Of a stretch of 64,000 nt of DNA, positions 41,718 through 50,166 are shown piece by piece (position 1 is the first letter of the stretch; each line of letters starts with the position of its first letter). The notes below the pieces were generated by a model. The model was not told the origin of the DNA. It did not search any database and saw only the letters and a list, made by a program, of their open reading frames with translations. The DNA is taken from assembly GCF_030372275.1 (NCBI RefSeq), contig NZ_JAUDDJ010000007.1; one strand, given 5' to 3'. A program made the position numbers and the translations under genes. This DNA is from Lawsonibacter sp900766145 (GTDB lineage Bacteria > Bacillota > Clostridia > Oscillospirales > Oscillospiraceae).

Positions 41718-42316
41718 TTGGGAGGGGTTCCGCCCTGCGGGGCGGGTTCCTTTCTGGATCACCAGAAAGGAACCAAAGAGTGACTGGGGGACTCCTTCGA
41801 TGAACACCTGGCTTACGCCGGTGTTCATAGGCGTCGCCCCCCAGACCCCCAGCCACGGGGGACGTCCTCCTGTTTTCTTGGGCAATCCCGTCCGGCGGGC
41901 AAAATCAGGACGAACTGTCCTTCTTGCCTCGGGGGCACAGGCCCCTGCCGATGCAAAATCTGATGGAAAAGTGCGCTGAAATCACACCGCCTACCTTGGC
42001 AAAACCGGGGCAGCTGGGCAGTTGCCGCGCTCACCCGACACCCACCCCACTCAACAGGTAGGCAGGCATCAGGCGGTGTAAAATAGAAGCATATGCCAAC
42101 AAATTTTGATGGCAAAAGGCCCCTGTGGGCCGAGAGTAGGACGGAAACAGATCTTGATTTTGCCCGCCGGAACGATTTGACAACCCAAAGTGGCCCGCCC
42201 CCGTAAATCGGGGTCCGGGGGAAAGCCGCCTATGAGCGCCCGCTCCGCGAAGGCGCTCATCGAAGGCGGCCCCCGGCGGCGTTTTGGTTACTTTGCCGCC
42301 GTGGGCAAAGTAACAC
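41718..42316 (+). repeat. Large structured repeat, copy B
   Basis: Second copy. Left arm: TTCCTTTCTG/CAGAAAGGAA hairpin (41749-41772), CTGGGGG (41784-41790) with CCCCCAG (41838-41844), inner stem ATGAACACC/GGTGTTCAT (41800-41828). Centre: a perfect 16-base inverted pair, CCGGCGGGCAAAATCA (41892-41907) with its complement at 42155-42170, and ACACCGCCT (41984-41992) with AGGCGGTGT (42071-42079). Right arm: GCCGCCT/AGGCGGC (42225-42231, 42264-42270), inner TGAGCGCC/GGCGCTCA and an outer GTTACTTTGCC hairpin (42287-42314). The last 38 bases (42277-42314) are the exact reverse complement of 36053-36090 in copy A. Confidence 0.85.
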
Positions 42317-42373
42317 CCGTCCCCTTTCTCTAAAGAAAAAACTTATCCACATTTCGCCCAAAAAATGTGGACA

Positions 42374-42411
42374 AAAAATACTCCGTTCCCTCAAGGGGAA
42401 CGGAGTATTTT
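42374..42411 (-). terminator. Terminator after the EF-G paralogue gene
   Basis: AATACTCCGTTCCC, short loop, GGGAACGGAGTATT; on the minus strand a T-run (TTTTTTGT) follows. Confidence 0.9.
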
Positions 42412-42422
42412 GATTGGTCAGA

Positions 42423-44495
42423 TTATTCCTCTGCCATAGCCTTGGCGGCCTCGATGGCCTTGGCCTGAGCCATGGGCGGGCAGTCCTCGTAACGGACAAA
42501 GTGGAAGGTGAAGGAACCACGGGACTGAGTCATAGCCCGCAGGTCGATGGCGTAGGAGGTCATCTCCGCCATGGGCACCTCAGCCTCGATCACCTGATCG
42601 CCGTTGTCGGTGGGGGTCATGCCCATCACGCGGCCACGGCGCTTGTTCAGATCGCCGATCACGTCGCCCATGTAGCTGTCGGGCACGGTGACCTTCAGCT
42701 CGCCCACAGGCTCCAGCAGCACGGGGTTGGCCTCGGGCATAGCGGCCTTGTAAGCCAGCTGAGCGGCGGTCTTAAAGGCGATTTCGGAGGAGTCCACGGG
42801 GTGGTAGCTTCCATCGTACAGCACGGCCTTCAGGTTGACTACGGGGTAGCCGGCCAGAGGACCATGGACGCAGGCTTCGCGTAAACCCTTTTCCACGGCG
42901 GGGAAGAAGTTCTTGGGCACGGAGCCGCCGAACACTTCCTCAGCAAAGACCATCTCTTCCTGATCGAAGTTGGGCTCGAAGCGGATCCACACGTCACCGA
43001 ACTGGCCGCTGCCGCCGGTCTGCTTCTTATGACGGCCCTGCTTGGAGACGGTCTTGCGAATCTTCTCACGGTAGGGCACGCGGGGAGTCTTCAGCTCGGT
43101 CTCCACGTTGAAGCGGCTCTTCAGCTTGGACACCAGCACATCCACCTGGATATCGCCGGCGGCGTAGAGCACCATCTGGTGGGTCTCGGCGTTGTTGACC
43201 ACGTTGAAGGAGGGATCCTCCTCGTTGAGGCGGTTCAGGCCCTGAGCAACCTTATCCTCCTGGCCGCGGGTCTTGGGGGAGATGGCCACGGAGTAGTTGG
43301 GCTCAGCGAAGGGGATGGCGGCCAGGGAGATGACCTTACGGGCGTCGCACAGGGTGTCGCCGGTCTTGACCTTCTCCATCTTGCCGATGGCGCCGATGTC
43401 GCCGCAGGAGAGCTCCTTGACCTCCTCGGCCTTCTTGCCCCGCATGATGTACAGGCGGCCCAGCTTCTCGTTGTTGCCGGTGCGGGCGTCCACCAGGGTC
43501 AGGTCGGAGGTGATGTTGCCGGAGAGAACCTTGATGAAGGAGTACTTGCCGTACTGGTCGGAGACGGTCTTGAACACGAAGGCGCAGGGCACGCCGCCGG
43601 GAGCGACCGCGAACTCCTCCTTGGTGCCGTCGGGAGCAACGCCCTTACGCATGTTGCCCTCGGCGGGGTTGGGCATCAGTTCCACGATGTTGTCCATCAG
43701 CATCAGGGAGCCCATAGTATTGACAGCAGAGCCGCACAGCACGGGGAACAGGGACAGCTCACGCACGCCCTGACGCAGGCCCTGGATCATCTCAACATAG
43801 GTGAAGTCCTCGCCGGAGAAGAACTTATCCATGAACTCCTCGCTGGTCTCGGCCACGGACTCCTTCAGAGCGTCGTTAAACTCAGTGATGACCTCTTCCT
43901 TGCCCTCGGGGATGTCGATCTCCACGCGCTTGCCGTTCTGCATCTCATAGGCGCGCTTGTTGAGCACGTCGATGATGCCGGTGACCTTCTTGTTCTCGTC
44001 CCAGATGGGCACGACCACGGGAGCGATTTTGTTGCCAAAGCGCTCACGCAGGGCGTCGAAGGTGGCGTTGTAGTCGGAGTTCTCCTCGTCGGTCTTGGAG
44101 ATATAGATAAAACGGGGCATATCCCGCTCTTCGCAGTATTTCCAGGCCTTCTCCAGGCCCACGGAGATGCCGTCCTTGGCGGAGCAGACAATGATGGCAG
44201 CGTCGGCCACGGTGAGGGCCTGCATCACTTCGCCGGAGAAGTCAAATCCGCCCGGAGTATCCAGCACATTGATCTTACATCCCTTGTACTCCAGAGGGGC
44301 GACAGAGGTGGTGATGGAGATCTGACGCTTGATCTCCTCCTGATCGTAGTCGCACACGGTATTTCCGTCGGCACACTTGCCCATGCGGTCGATGGCGCCG
44401 GTCATATACAGCAGGCTCTCGATCAGAGCGGTCTTACCGCTTCCACTGTGACCCAACAGGCAGACGTTGCGGATGTTTTGTACAGAATAGCTCAT
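42423..44495 (-). CDS. Elongation factor G-like GTPase (FusA2 type)
   Basis: A 690-residue translational GTPase. P-loop is GHSGSGKTAL (near residue 15), G3 is DTPGGFDF and G4 SKTDEEN in place of NKxD. The first GTPase signature is altered: the switch I RGITI of true EF-G is QISIT (KRQISITTS). Domains II to V follow with QTGGSGQFGDVWIRFEP and the final domain GRVMGM. These changes mark the non-canonical EF-G paralogues of Firmicutes, whose role is unclear; some act in ribosome recycling or stress. ATG 44495 follows AAGGAG. The gene has its own promoter and terminator. Confidence 0.88.
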   Translation of the reverse strand: MSYSVQNIRNVCLLGHSGSGKTALIESLLYMTGAIDRMGKCADGNTVCDYDQEEIKRQISITTSVAPLEYKGCKINVLDTPGGFDFSGEVMQALTVADAAIIVCSAKDGISVGLEKAWKYCEERDMPRFIYISKTDEENSDYNATFDALRERFGNKIAPVVVPIWDENKKVTGIIDVLNKRAYEMQNGKRVEIDIPEGKEEVITEFNDALKESVAETSEEFMDKFFSGEDFTYVEMIQGLRQGVRELSLFPVLCGSAVNTMGSLMLMDNIVELMPNPAEGNMRKGVAPDGTKEEFAVAPGGVPCAFVFKTVSDQYGKYSFIKVLSGNITSDLTLVDARTGNNEKLGRLYIMRGKKAEEVKELSCGDIGAIGKMEKVKTGDTLCDARKVISLAAIPFAEPNYSVAISPKTRGQEDKVAQGLNRLNEEDPSFNVVNNAETHQMVLYAAGDIQVDVLVSKLKSRFNVETELKTPRVPYREKIRKTVSKQGRHKKQTGGSGQFGDVWIRFEPNFDQEEMVFAEEVFGGSVPKNFFPAVEKGLREACVHGPLAGYPVVNLKAVLYDGSYHPVDSSEIAFKTAAQLAYKAAMPEANPVLLEPVGELKVTVPDSYMGDVIGDLNKRRGRVMGMTPTDNGDQVIEAEVPMAEMTSYAIDLRAMTQSRGSFTFHFVRYEDCPPMAQAKAIEAAKAMAEE

Positions 44496-44579
44496 GGTTG
44501 ATCCAACTCCTTGTTTCGAACATCTGTGACACATATGCGCGGAGGTAGATTTCCGGCATGTGGTACAATCCTGTTGGTT

Positions 44580-44608
44580 ATTATAACGTAATACCCCCGT
44601 TATGGCAA
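44580..44608 (-). promoter_or_regulatory. Promoter of the EF-G paralogue gene
   Basis: On the minus strand TTGCCA (44603-44608), 17-base spacer and TATAAT (44580-44585). Confidence 0.8.
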
Positions 44609-44721
44609 CTGTTTTTTTGGCGTGATTGCCTGCTATATCCCAGGTCAGCCGGTGGACCCCATACCTTTTTTTATGAAAAGTGCCTAAAAAACACGGAATT
44701 GTATAAATTAACAAAGAATAT

Positions 44722-44754
44722 AAAAAAGGGGCCCGGAGAATTCCGGGTCCCTTT
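44722..44754 (-). terminator. Terminator after the anti-sigma factor gene
   Basis: AAAGGGGCCCGGA pairs with TCCGGGTCCCTTT (one G-T pair); T6 follows on the minus strand. Confidence 0.88.
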
Positions 44755-44771
44755 GACATCATTTTCCGCTT

Positions 44772-45659
44772 TTACCCCAGACGCACGATGCAGGTCTCGC
44801 TCCAGGGGGTGGGGGTGACGGTATATTCCGTCCCCTCCTGATCCAGCAGCTTGCAAAGCTGCTCCAACACCTGACTTGTTACCGTGCAGCTGGTGTTTCC
44901 TTTGTTGTCTACGCTCCACTCCTCCTGGGCGGGCAGGAGAGCCAAGGCCTCAGGGGACAGAGTTTTAACCACCAGTTCCGTCTGTGTGGATACAGTGGCA
45001 ACTTGAGGGTTCTGAACCTTGCCTTGGCCATTTGGCTTTGTCTGCTGGCCGCTGCTGGAACCGCCGCCGGAGGAAGAAGGCGCCGTCTGTTCTGACTGAG
45101 TACCTGTTCCGCTGCTCTGGTTGCTTTCCGGGTCGGGGTCAACCGAGCGGGGCTGGGGGACAGAAGCAGGGTCGCTGTCCGCGCCGTCAGGAGCCTGGGC
45201 GGGGTCCACACCGTAGGGGGCAGCAGAGTCACTCTGGGAGCCCTCCGAAGAGCCGGACGACTGGGAGGACATTTCTCCCTGACTGGAGGTGACCATGCCG
45301 GCACTCAGATTGCCGTCCTGAGGCAGGACACGGTAAATTCCAATGCAAAGAAGGGCGCAGGCCGCCAATCCCGCCAAAGCCCGAACCTGGGGCCGGCGCC
45401 ACAGGGGGATTACCTTGGGTTTTTGCTGGGTTTCCTGTTGGATTTGACCCATCACACGCTGGGTAAAGTCCGCCGGGGCCTGGATTTCTCCCAGATGCCG
45501 CAGGGCCTGGTCCAACTGCTCCAGCTCCTCCTTGTCCTTGCGGCAGGAGGGGCAGGCGGCCAGATGCTCCTCCAGCTCCTGCTTCTCCTGGGGGGAGAGG
45601 GGTTCGTCCAGCTGCTGGCTGAGCAGTTCCCAGGCGCGCTCACACGAGATCACAGCCAT
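44772..45659 (-). CDS. Zinc-finger anti-sigma factor (RsiW-like)
   Basis: A 295-residue membrane protein. The N-terminal zf-HC2 domain has LEEHLAACPSCRKD (His-x3-Cys-x2-Cys), followed by one membrane helix near residues 93-112. The extracellular part is a long, low-complexity Ser/Gly/Pro/Gln/Asp region (about 118-220) and a small C-terminal domain with two cysteines. It should hold the ECF sigma factor at the membrane until a signal triggers its release. Its start overlaps the sigma stop (TGATG). ATG 45659 is the simplest start; GTG 45653 has the better spacing from GGAGG. Confidence 0.82.
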   Translation of the reverse strand: MAVISCERAWELLSQQLDEPLSPQEKQELEEHLAACPSCRKDKEELEQLDQALRHLGEIQAPADFTQRVMGQIQQETQQKPKVIPLWRRPQVRALAGLAACALLCIGIYRVLPQDGNLSAGMVTSSQGEMSSQSSGSSEGSQSDSAAPYGVDPAQAPDGADSDPASVPQPRSVDPDPESNQSSGTGTQSEQTAPSSSGGGSSSGQQTKPNGQGKVQNPQVATVSTQTELVVKTLSPEALALLPAQEEWSVDNKGNTSCTVTSQVLEQLCKLLDQEGTEYTVTPTPWSETCIVRLG

Positions 45660-46270
45660 CACCTCCGTTTCGTTTCGTTTGTTTGGGTAGACGTATCGGA
45701 GGCGAAAAAGTTCCCTTCCGCAGTCAAAATTTTTTTCAGAGCCAGGCGGGCCCGGGCAATGCGGGACTTTACCGTGCCCAGGTCCAGGTCCAGCGCCGCT
45801 CCGATCTCCTGGTAGGACAGGCCGGACAGCTCCCGCATGACCAAAATTTCCCGCTGGTGGTCGGGCAGAGACCGCAGCCCCTCCTCCACCGCCTCCTTGG
45901 CCATGCGGCGCTCGGTCTGGAGAGCGGGGTCAGATTGGTGGTCGGCGGGCTCCCAGTCGCTCTCCCCGTCCTCACCGGTGAGGGAGGCCACCTCCAGGTC
46001 CCGGCGGCGCTTGCGGCGGCGGAGGTGGTCAATGCAGGCGTTGCTGGTGAGACGGTACACCCAGGTGGAGAAACTGCTCTCCCCCTTGAAGGAGGGCAGA
46101 GCCCGCCAGGCGTTGAGAAAGGCCTCCTGGGCCGCGTCCTGGGCGTCCTCCGGGTCGTCCAGCATACGAAGGGCCAGGGAATAAACACGGTTTTGGTTGT
46201 CCAGCACCAGCTGTTCAAAGGCTCCTTGATCGCCTGCTTTGGCCCGGGCGATCAATTCCGCTTCTGTCAT
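45659..46270 (-). CDS. ECF sigma factor (SigW-like)
   Basis: A 203-residue extracytoplasmic-function sigma factor. Region 2 (about 20-85) contains LVLDNQNRVYSLALRMLDDPE and STWVYRLTSNACIDHLRRRKR, which opens the -10. Region 4 (about 135-190) contains LPDHQREILVMRELSGLSYQEIG and LDLGTVKSRIARARLALKKIL, which binds the -35. The linker is acidic. ATG 46270 is eight bases after GAGGAGG; a GTG three codons earlier is inside the ribosome site. It is co-transcribed with its anti-sigma factor. Upstream lies repeat copy C, so its promoter is inside the repeat or in the 30 bases between them, and autoregulation is likely. Confidence 0.88.
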   Translation of the reverse strand: MTEAELIARAKAGDQGAFEQLVLDNQNRVYSLALRMLDDPEDAQDAAQEAFLNAWRALPSFKGESSFSTWVYRLTSNACIDHLRRRKRRRDLEVASLTGEDGESDWEPADHQSDPALQTERRMAKEAVEEGLRSLPDHQREILVMRELSGLSYQEIGAALDLDLGTVKSRIARARLALKKILTAEGNFFASDTSTQTNETKRR

Positions 46271-46299
46271 CTTCTCCACCTCCTCGTTCTATATTTCAA

Positions 46300-46876
46300 T
46301 CGAGGGTTCCGCCCTGTGGGGCGGGTTCCTTTCTGAGCGGTCAGAAAGGAACCAAAGACCCGCTGGGGGGTGATTCCGGTGAGCGCCTTCGCGCAGCGGG
46401 CGCTCACAGTCATCAGCCCCCAGACCCCCGTGTTACGAGAGACGCCCTCCTGTTAGACAATCCAAAAGTTCCGGCGGGGAAAATTTGAGTGGTTTTCCTT
46501 CTTGCCTCGGGGACACTGGCCCCTGCTCGGTGTAAAGTTTGAACGCATCTGCGTTGTACGGACACCGCCTGCTCTGGCAAAACTGTGGTAGCTGGTCCGC
46601 CCGACCACCGCCGCACCCAACAGGTAGGCAGGCACCAGGCGGTGTACGATAGCGTGCATGTCCCTTCAAATTTAGATGGCAAAAGGCCCCTGTGGGCCGA
46701 GAATAGAAGGGCGCACGGTCAAAACTTAGGCCGCCGGAACTTACGAACAAACCGAAGTGCCCCTCTCTCGTAATGGGGGACCGGGGGAAAGGTGACTATG
46801 AGCGCCCGCTCCGCGCAGGCTCTCATCGGAGCCGTCCCCCGGCGATCTTTGGTTCTTTCCATCGCTGGAAAGAACA
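46300..46876 (+). repeat. Large structured repeat, copy C
   Basis: Third copy. Left arm: GGTTCCTTTCTG/CAGAAAGGAACC hairpin (46324-46352), CTGGGGG (46363-46369) with CCCCCAG (46417-46423), TGAT/ATCA, inner stem GTGAGCGCC/GGCGCTCAC (46379-46407). Centre: ACACCGCCT (46562-46570) with AGGCGGTGT (46637-46645). Right arm: CCGGGGG/CCCCCGG with GGTGACT/AGCCGTC, then a GTTCTTTCC/GGAAAGAAC hairpin (46852-46875). TTACGAGAG (46433-46441) is fully complementary to CTCTCGTAA (46765-46773). It fills the space between dusB and the ECF sigma gene. Confidence 0.85.
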
Positions 46877-46893
46877 GTTCTCTTTAACAAAAA

Positions 46894-47865
46894 CTAGGTC
46901 AGGTCCCGCAAGATCCCCTTGGTCACCTTATAGACATCCTCCAGGGTGGTGATCTTCACGATCTGCTCCTTGTAATACCCGGCGTGGGGCACGCCCTTGA
47001 GATACCAGGCGTAATGCCGCCGAGCCTCCAGACAGGCGATTTTTTCACCCTTGTTGGCGGCAGACAGCTCAAACTGGCGCACAGCGGTGCGGCACCGCTC
47101 CTCCAGCGGGGGCATGGGCGGGATCTCCCGGCCCTCCAGAGCGGCCTTGCACTGGGCAAACAGCCAGGGGTTTCCGAATACGCCCCGGCCGATCATGGCC
47201 ATGTCCGCCCCGGTGTATTTCAAAATCCGGGGGGCGTCCTCCCCCTTAAACACATCGCCGTTGGCGATAACGGGGATGTTTACCGCCTTTTTGACCTCCC
47301 GAATCCAGTCCCAGTTGGCGGTACCGGCGTACATCTGGTTGCGGGTGCGGCCGTGGACGGCCACGGCGGCGGCGCCCGCCTGCTCCATGGCCTGGGCAAA
47401 TTCCACGCAGTTGATGGAGCCCTTGTCCCAGCCCAGACGGAATTTTACCGTCACCGGGCAGCCTGCGCCGCGGATGACCGCCTCCAGCACCTTCACCGCC
47501 TTGTCCGGGTCCCGCATCAGGCCCGAGCCGTCCCCGGAGTTTGCCACCTTGGGTACGGGACAGCCCATGTTGATGTCAATGAGGTCGGCTCCCGACACCT
47601 CATGGGCGATGGCCGCGCCCTCCTGCATACATACCGGGTCGCTGCCGAAAATCTGGGCGGCGGCGGGGTGCTCCCCCTCCCCCAGCTGGAGCAGGGGAAC
47701 CGTCTTTTTATCCTGGTAGCACAGGGCCTTGGCGCTGACCATCTCAGTACAGGTCAGGCCCGCCCCCTGCTCCCGGCAGATGGTGCGGAAGGCCACGTCG
47801 GTGACCCCGGCCATGGGGGCCAGAGCCAGGGGCGTTTCAATGTTGATTCCAGCGATGGATACCAT
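46894..47865 (-). CDS. dusB: tRNA dihydrouridine synthase (DusB-type)
   Basis: A 323-residue flavoenzyme that reduces uridine in the D-loop of tRNA. TIM-barrel motifs are ALAPMAGVTDVAFR, the catalytic cysteine in DINMGCPVPKVAN...GSGLMRDP (the Cys loop being NMGCP), VHGRTRNQMYAG (FMN/RNA contact), VIANGDVF and MIGRGVFGNPWLF. The start is ATG 47865 (MVSIAGINIETPL), four bases after AGGAGG; the open frame upstream crosses the promoter and is excluded. Its promoter overlaps a divergent one for the DUF815 gene. Confidence 0.92.
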   Translation of the reverse strand: MVSIAGINIETPLALAPMAGVTDVAFRTICREQGAGLTCTEMVSAKALCYQDKKTVPLLQLGEGEHPAAAQIFGSDPVCMQEGAAIAHEVSGADLIDINMGCPVPKVANSGDGSGLMRDPDKAVKVLEAVIRGAGCPVTVKFRLGWDKGSINCVEFAQAMEQAGAAAVAVHGRTRNQMYAGTANWDWIREVKKAVNIPVIANGDVFKGEDAPRILKYTGADMAMIGRGVFGNPWLFAQCKAALEGREIPPMPPLEERCRTAVRQFELSAANKGEKIACLEARRHYAWYLKGVPHAGYYKEQIVKITTLEDVYKVTKGILRDLT

Positions 47866-47921
47866 GCGTCCTCCTATGGTCAAGGGCCGGAAATCCTTCC
47901 CGGCCCGAACTGTTTCACGCC

Positions 47922-47950
47922 ATTTTATCACACCCTGTATTGGTTGACAA
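47922..47950 (-). promoter_or_regulatory. Promoter of dusB
   Basis: On the minus strand TTGTCA (47945-47950), 17-base spacer, TAAAAT (47922-47927). Its -35 overlaps that of the divergent promoter. Confidence 0.78.
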
Positions 47951-47972
47951 GGGCGGCGGAAATCATTAAAAT
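47944..47972 (+). promoter_or_regulatory. Promoter of the DUF815 gene
   Basis: TTGACA (47944-47949), 17-base spacer, TAAAAT (47967-47972). Shares its -35 bases with the dusB promoter on the other strand. Confidence 0.78.
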
Positions 47973-48002
47973 TGTGAAAAACCCCCATAAGGAGAGAGAA
48001 GC

Positions 48003-49205
48003 ATGGAACTTGCCCTGCGTGCCGCCGCCCTGGGCGGCGTGAGCGTTTACCGTCCCATCCTCCACACCCCTCTGATGACCGCGGTGAGCCAGCTTTTGCA
48101 GGCCTGCCGGGGCGGAGCGGGGCAGGAGGCCCTGGACAAATACACTGAAGTGTTCTACCAGCTGCGCCGGGAGGGCTTTTCCGGCCTGGGCGACTGGCTG
48201 TGGGATCAGCTGCGCTACACCGATAACCCCTACGGGTCCCTGGTGGATCTGGGCGGGGAGGACCCGGTGCTGGAGAAGGCAGCCCGCCGGGATGTGCAGG
48301 CCCTGGCAGACCTGGCCCGCACCCCCTGTACGGCCTATCTGGAGGCCATGACCGCTGCCCTACCCCAGGAGTACGCCTCCGTGGTGGAGGGACTGCCCCA
48401 GTGGGAGACTCAGGTGTCCTTTGACTTTGACTCCCTCACTGCCTTCTATCGGGAGCACGGCTGCGGCCTGTACGCCCGGTATCGGGCCTTCCTGTGGGAG
48501 GAGGGCCATCTGGTTCCTGTGCCCGATCCCGACTGTCCCCACCCCATCGAGCTGCTGGGCTACGAGCAGCAGCGCCAGCAGGTGCTGGATAACACCCGCC
48601 TGCTCCTCTCCGGCCGTCCGGCCAACAACGTGCTGCTCTTCGGCGACGGCGGCACCGGCAAGTCGGCCACGGTGAAGTCCATGCTGTACCGGGAGGGGAT
48701 GGAGGACCTGCGCCTCATTGAGATCCAGAAGGAGAACCTGGTGGGCATGCCCCAGTTGATGCGCTCTCTTGGGGGCCGGCGGCACAAGTTCATCCTGTTT
48801 ATTGATGACCTGGCCTTTGACCAGGACGACAAGACCTACTCCTCTATGAAGACCATCCTGGAGGGCGGCCTGGAGAAGCGCCCGGCCAACGTGGCAATCT
48901 ACGCCACCTCCAACCGCCGCCATCTGGTGCGCCAGAACTTCTCCGACCGGGGCAGCGACGAGGTGGATGCTTTCGAGACCATCGCGGAGAAGACCGCCCT
49001 GGCCGAGCGCTTCGGCCTGCGCATCCCCTACCTCACCATGAATAAGAAGGACTATCTCAGCCTGGTGGACCATCTGGCCGGGCTGGAGGGACTGGAAATG
49101 GACCGGGAGGTGCTCCACGCTAAGGCCATGGAGTGGGAGATCCGCCACGCGGGACGCACGCCCCGGGTGGCCCGGCAGTTCATTGCATCTCTGCGTACAC
49201 CCTGA
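48003..49205 (+). CDS. AAA-type ATPase, DUF815 family
   Basis: A 400-residue protein. The helical N-terminal half (1-190) is unlike known domains. The C-terminal half is an AAA ATPase: Walker A FGDGGTGKSATVK, Walker B FILFIDDLAFD, sensor 1 IYATSNRRHL and a late RTPRVARQF block. YEQQRQQVLDNTRLLLSGRPANNVL just before Walker A is typical of the DUF815 proteins. Their role is unknown; they resemble ATPases such as MoxR or IstB in layout. ATG 48003 follows AAGGAGAGAG. It is a single gene. Confidence 0.82.
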   Translation: MELALRAAALGGVSVYRPILHTPLMTAVSQLLQACRGGAGQEALDKYTEVFYQLRREGFSGLGDWLWDQLRYTDNPYGSLVDLGGEDPVLEKAARRDVQALADLARTPCTAYLEAMTAALPQEYASVVEGLPQWETQVSFDFDSLTAFYREHGCGLYARYRAFLWEEGHLVPVPDPDCPHPIELLGYEQQRQQVLDNTRLLLSGRPANNVLLFGDGGTGKSATVKSMLYREGMEDLRLIEIQKENLVGMPQLMRSLGGRRHKFILFIDDLAFDQDDKTYSSMKTILEGGLEKRPANVAIYATSNRRHLVRQNFSDRGSDEVDAFETIAEKTALAERFGLRIPYLTMNKKDYLSLVDHLAGLEGLEMDREVLHAKAMEWEIRHAGRTPRVARQFIASLRTP

Positions 49206-49216
49206 GAGGGGACCTC

Positions 49217-49245
49217 TTGTCCCCAACAGCCTTTTGTGGTATGAT
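49217..49245 (+). promoter_or_regulatory. Promoter of the esterase gene
   Basis: TTGTCC (49217-49222), 17-base spacer, TATGAT (49240-49245). Confidence 0.65.
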
Positions 49246-49299
49246 ATTGAGTAGAAAAGTGTCCAGTTTCAGAAGCATCCTGCTTCGGGAGGTGGGTTT

Positions 49300-50166
49300 A
49301 TGATCACCACGTACCATAAGGAATACAGCGACTGCCTGGGTCGGGACATGGAATTTAAGGTCTATGGCTCCGGCGGCAAGCCGGTGCTGGCCATTCCCAG
49401 TGAAAAGGGCCGTTTCTTCCAGTGGGAGGAGACTGGGATGGTGGACGCGCTGAAGTCGGAGCTGGAGCGGCACCGCCTGCAGCTGTTTGTGGCCGACACC
49501 ATCGACGCGGAGACGGTGTGCAATCAGTGGGGCGACCCCTACCACCGGGTGCGGATGCACGAGGGGTGGTACCACTATGTGGTGGATGAGCTGGTCCCCC
49601 GCATCGAGGAGATGAACGCCACCGGGCAGGACCTGCTGGTGGTGGGCTGTTCCATGGGCGCCTACCATGCGGCCAATTTCTTCCTGCGCCGCCCCGACCT
49701 GTTTGACGGCCTGATTGCCCTGTCGGGCGTATACGACACCTACGGGATGTACCAGGGCTACATGGATGAGGTGGCCTATGCCAGCGACCCCTGTGTCAGC
49801 CTGTCCGGCATGTCTCTGGACCACCCCTACATCGACATGTTCAACCGCCGCCGCATGGTGTTCTGCTGCGGACAGGGGGCGGGGGAGGAGAACTCTCTGG
49901 CCGCCACCCGCCGGCTGGAGCAGGTGTTCCTGCGCAAGGGCATCCGGGCCCGGATGGATTACTGGGGCTTTGATGTGGACCACAGCTGGTTCTGGTGGAA
50001 CCAGCAGATGCCCTACTTCCTGCCCTACGTCCTGGGGGAGGAGCCCTGGCCGCCCAGAGCCAGACAGGATCGGGAGGAGCCGGAGCATACCTACTACCCC
50101 TACTATCCCTACTCCCCCTTCCCGCCCCGGGAGCGGCTGCTCTACTTTGAAGAGGACTTTGATTGA
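49300..50166 (+). CDS. Alpha/beta-hydrolase-fold esterase (EsterD-like)
   Basis: A 288-residue putative esterase. The nucleophile elbow is VVGCSMGAYHA (Ser in GCSMG), preceded by a beta strand, and the late DVDHSWFWW holds the catalytic His and nearby Asp. The N-terminal EYSDCLGRDMEFKVYG fits the esterase D / putative tributyrin esterase group. The C-terminal tail (about 250-288) is rich in Tyr, Pro and acidic residues (TYYPYYPYSPFPP) and is unusual for this family; it may be a flexible extension. ATG 49300 follows GGGAGGTGG. The physiological ester is unknown. Confidence 0.78.
   Translation: MITTYHKEYSDCLGRDMEFKVYGSGGKPVLAIPSEKGRFFQWEETGMVDALKSELERHRLQLFVADTIDAETVCNQWGDPYHRVRMHEGWYHYVVDELVPRIEEMNATGQDLLVVGCSMGAYHAANFFLRRPDLFDGLIALSGVYDTYGMYQGYMDEVAYASDPCVSLSGMSLDHPYIDMFNRRRMVFCCGQGAGEENSLAATRRLEQVFLRKGIRARMDYWGFDVDHSWFWWNQQMPYFLPYVLGEEPWPPRARQDREEPEHTYYPYYPYSPFPPRERLLYFEEDFD

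Noticed and set aside
36007..46876. Repeats as insertion sequences with a transposase
   Set aside because: No transposase-like frame in any copy, and no clear target-site duplication at the approximate edges.
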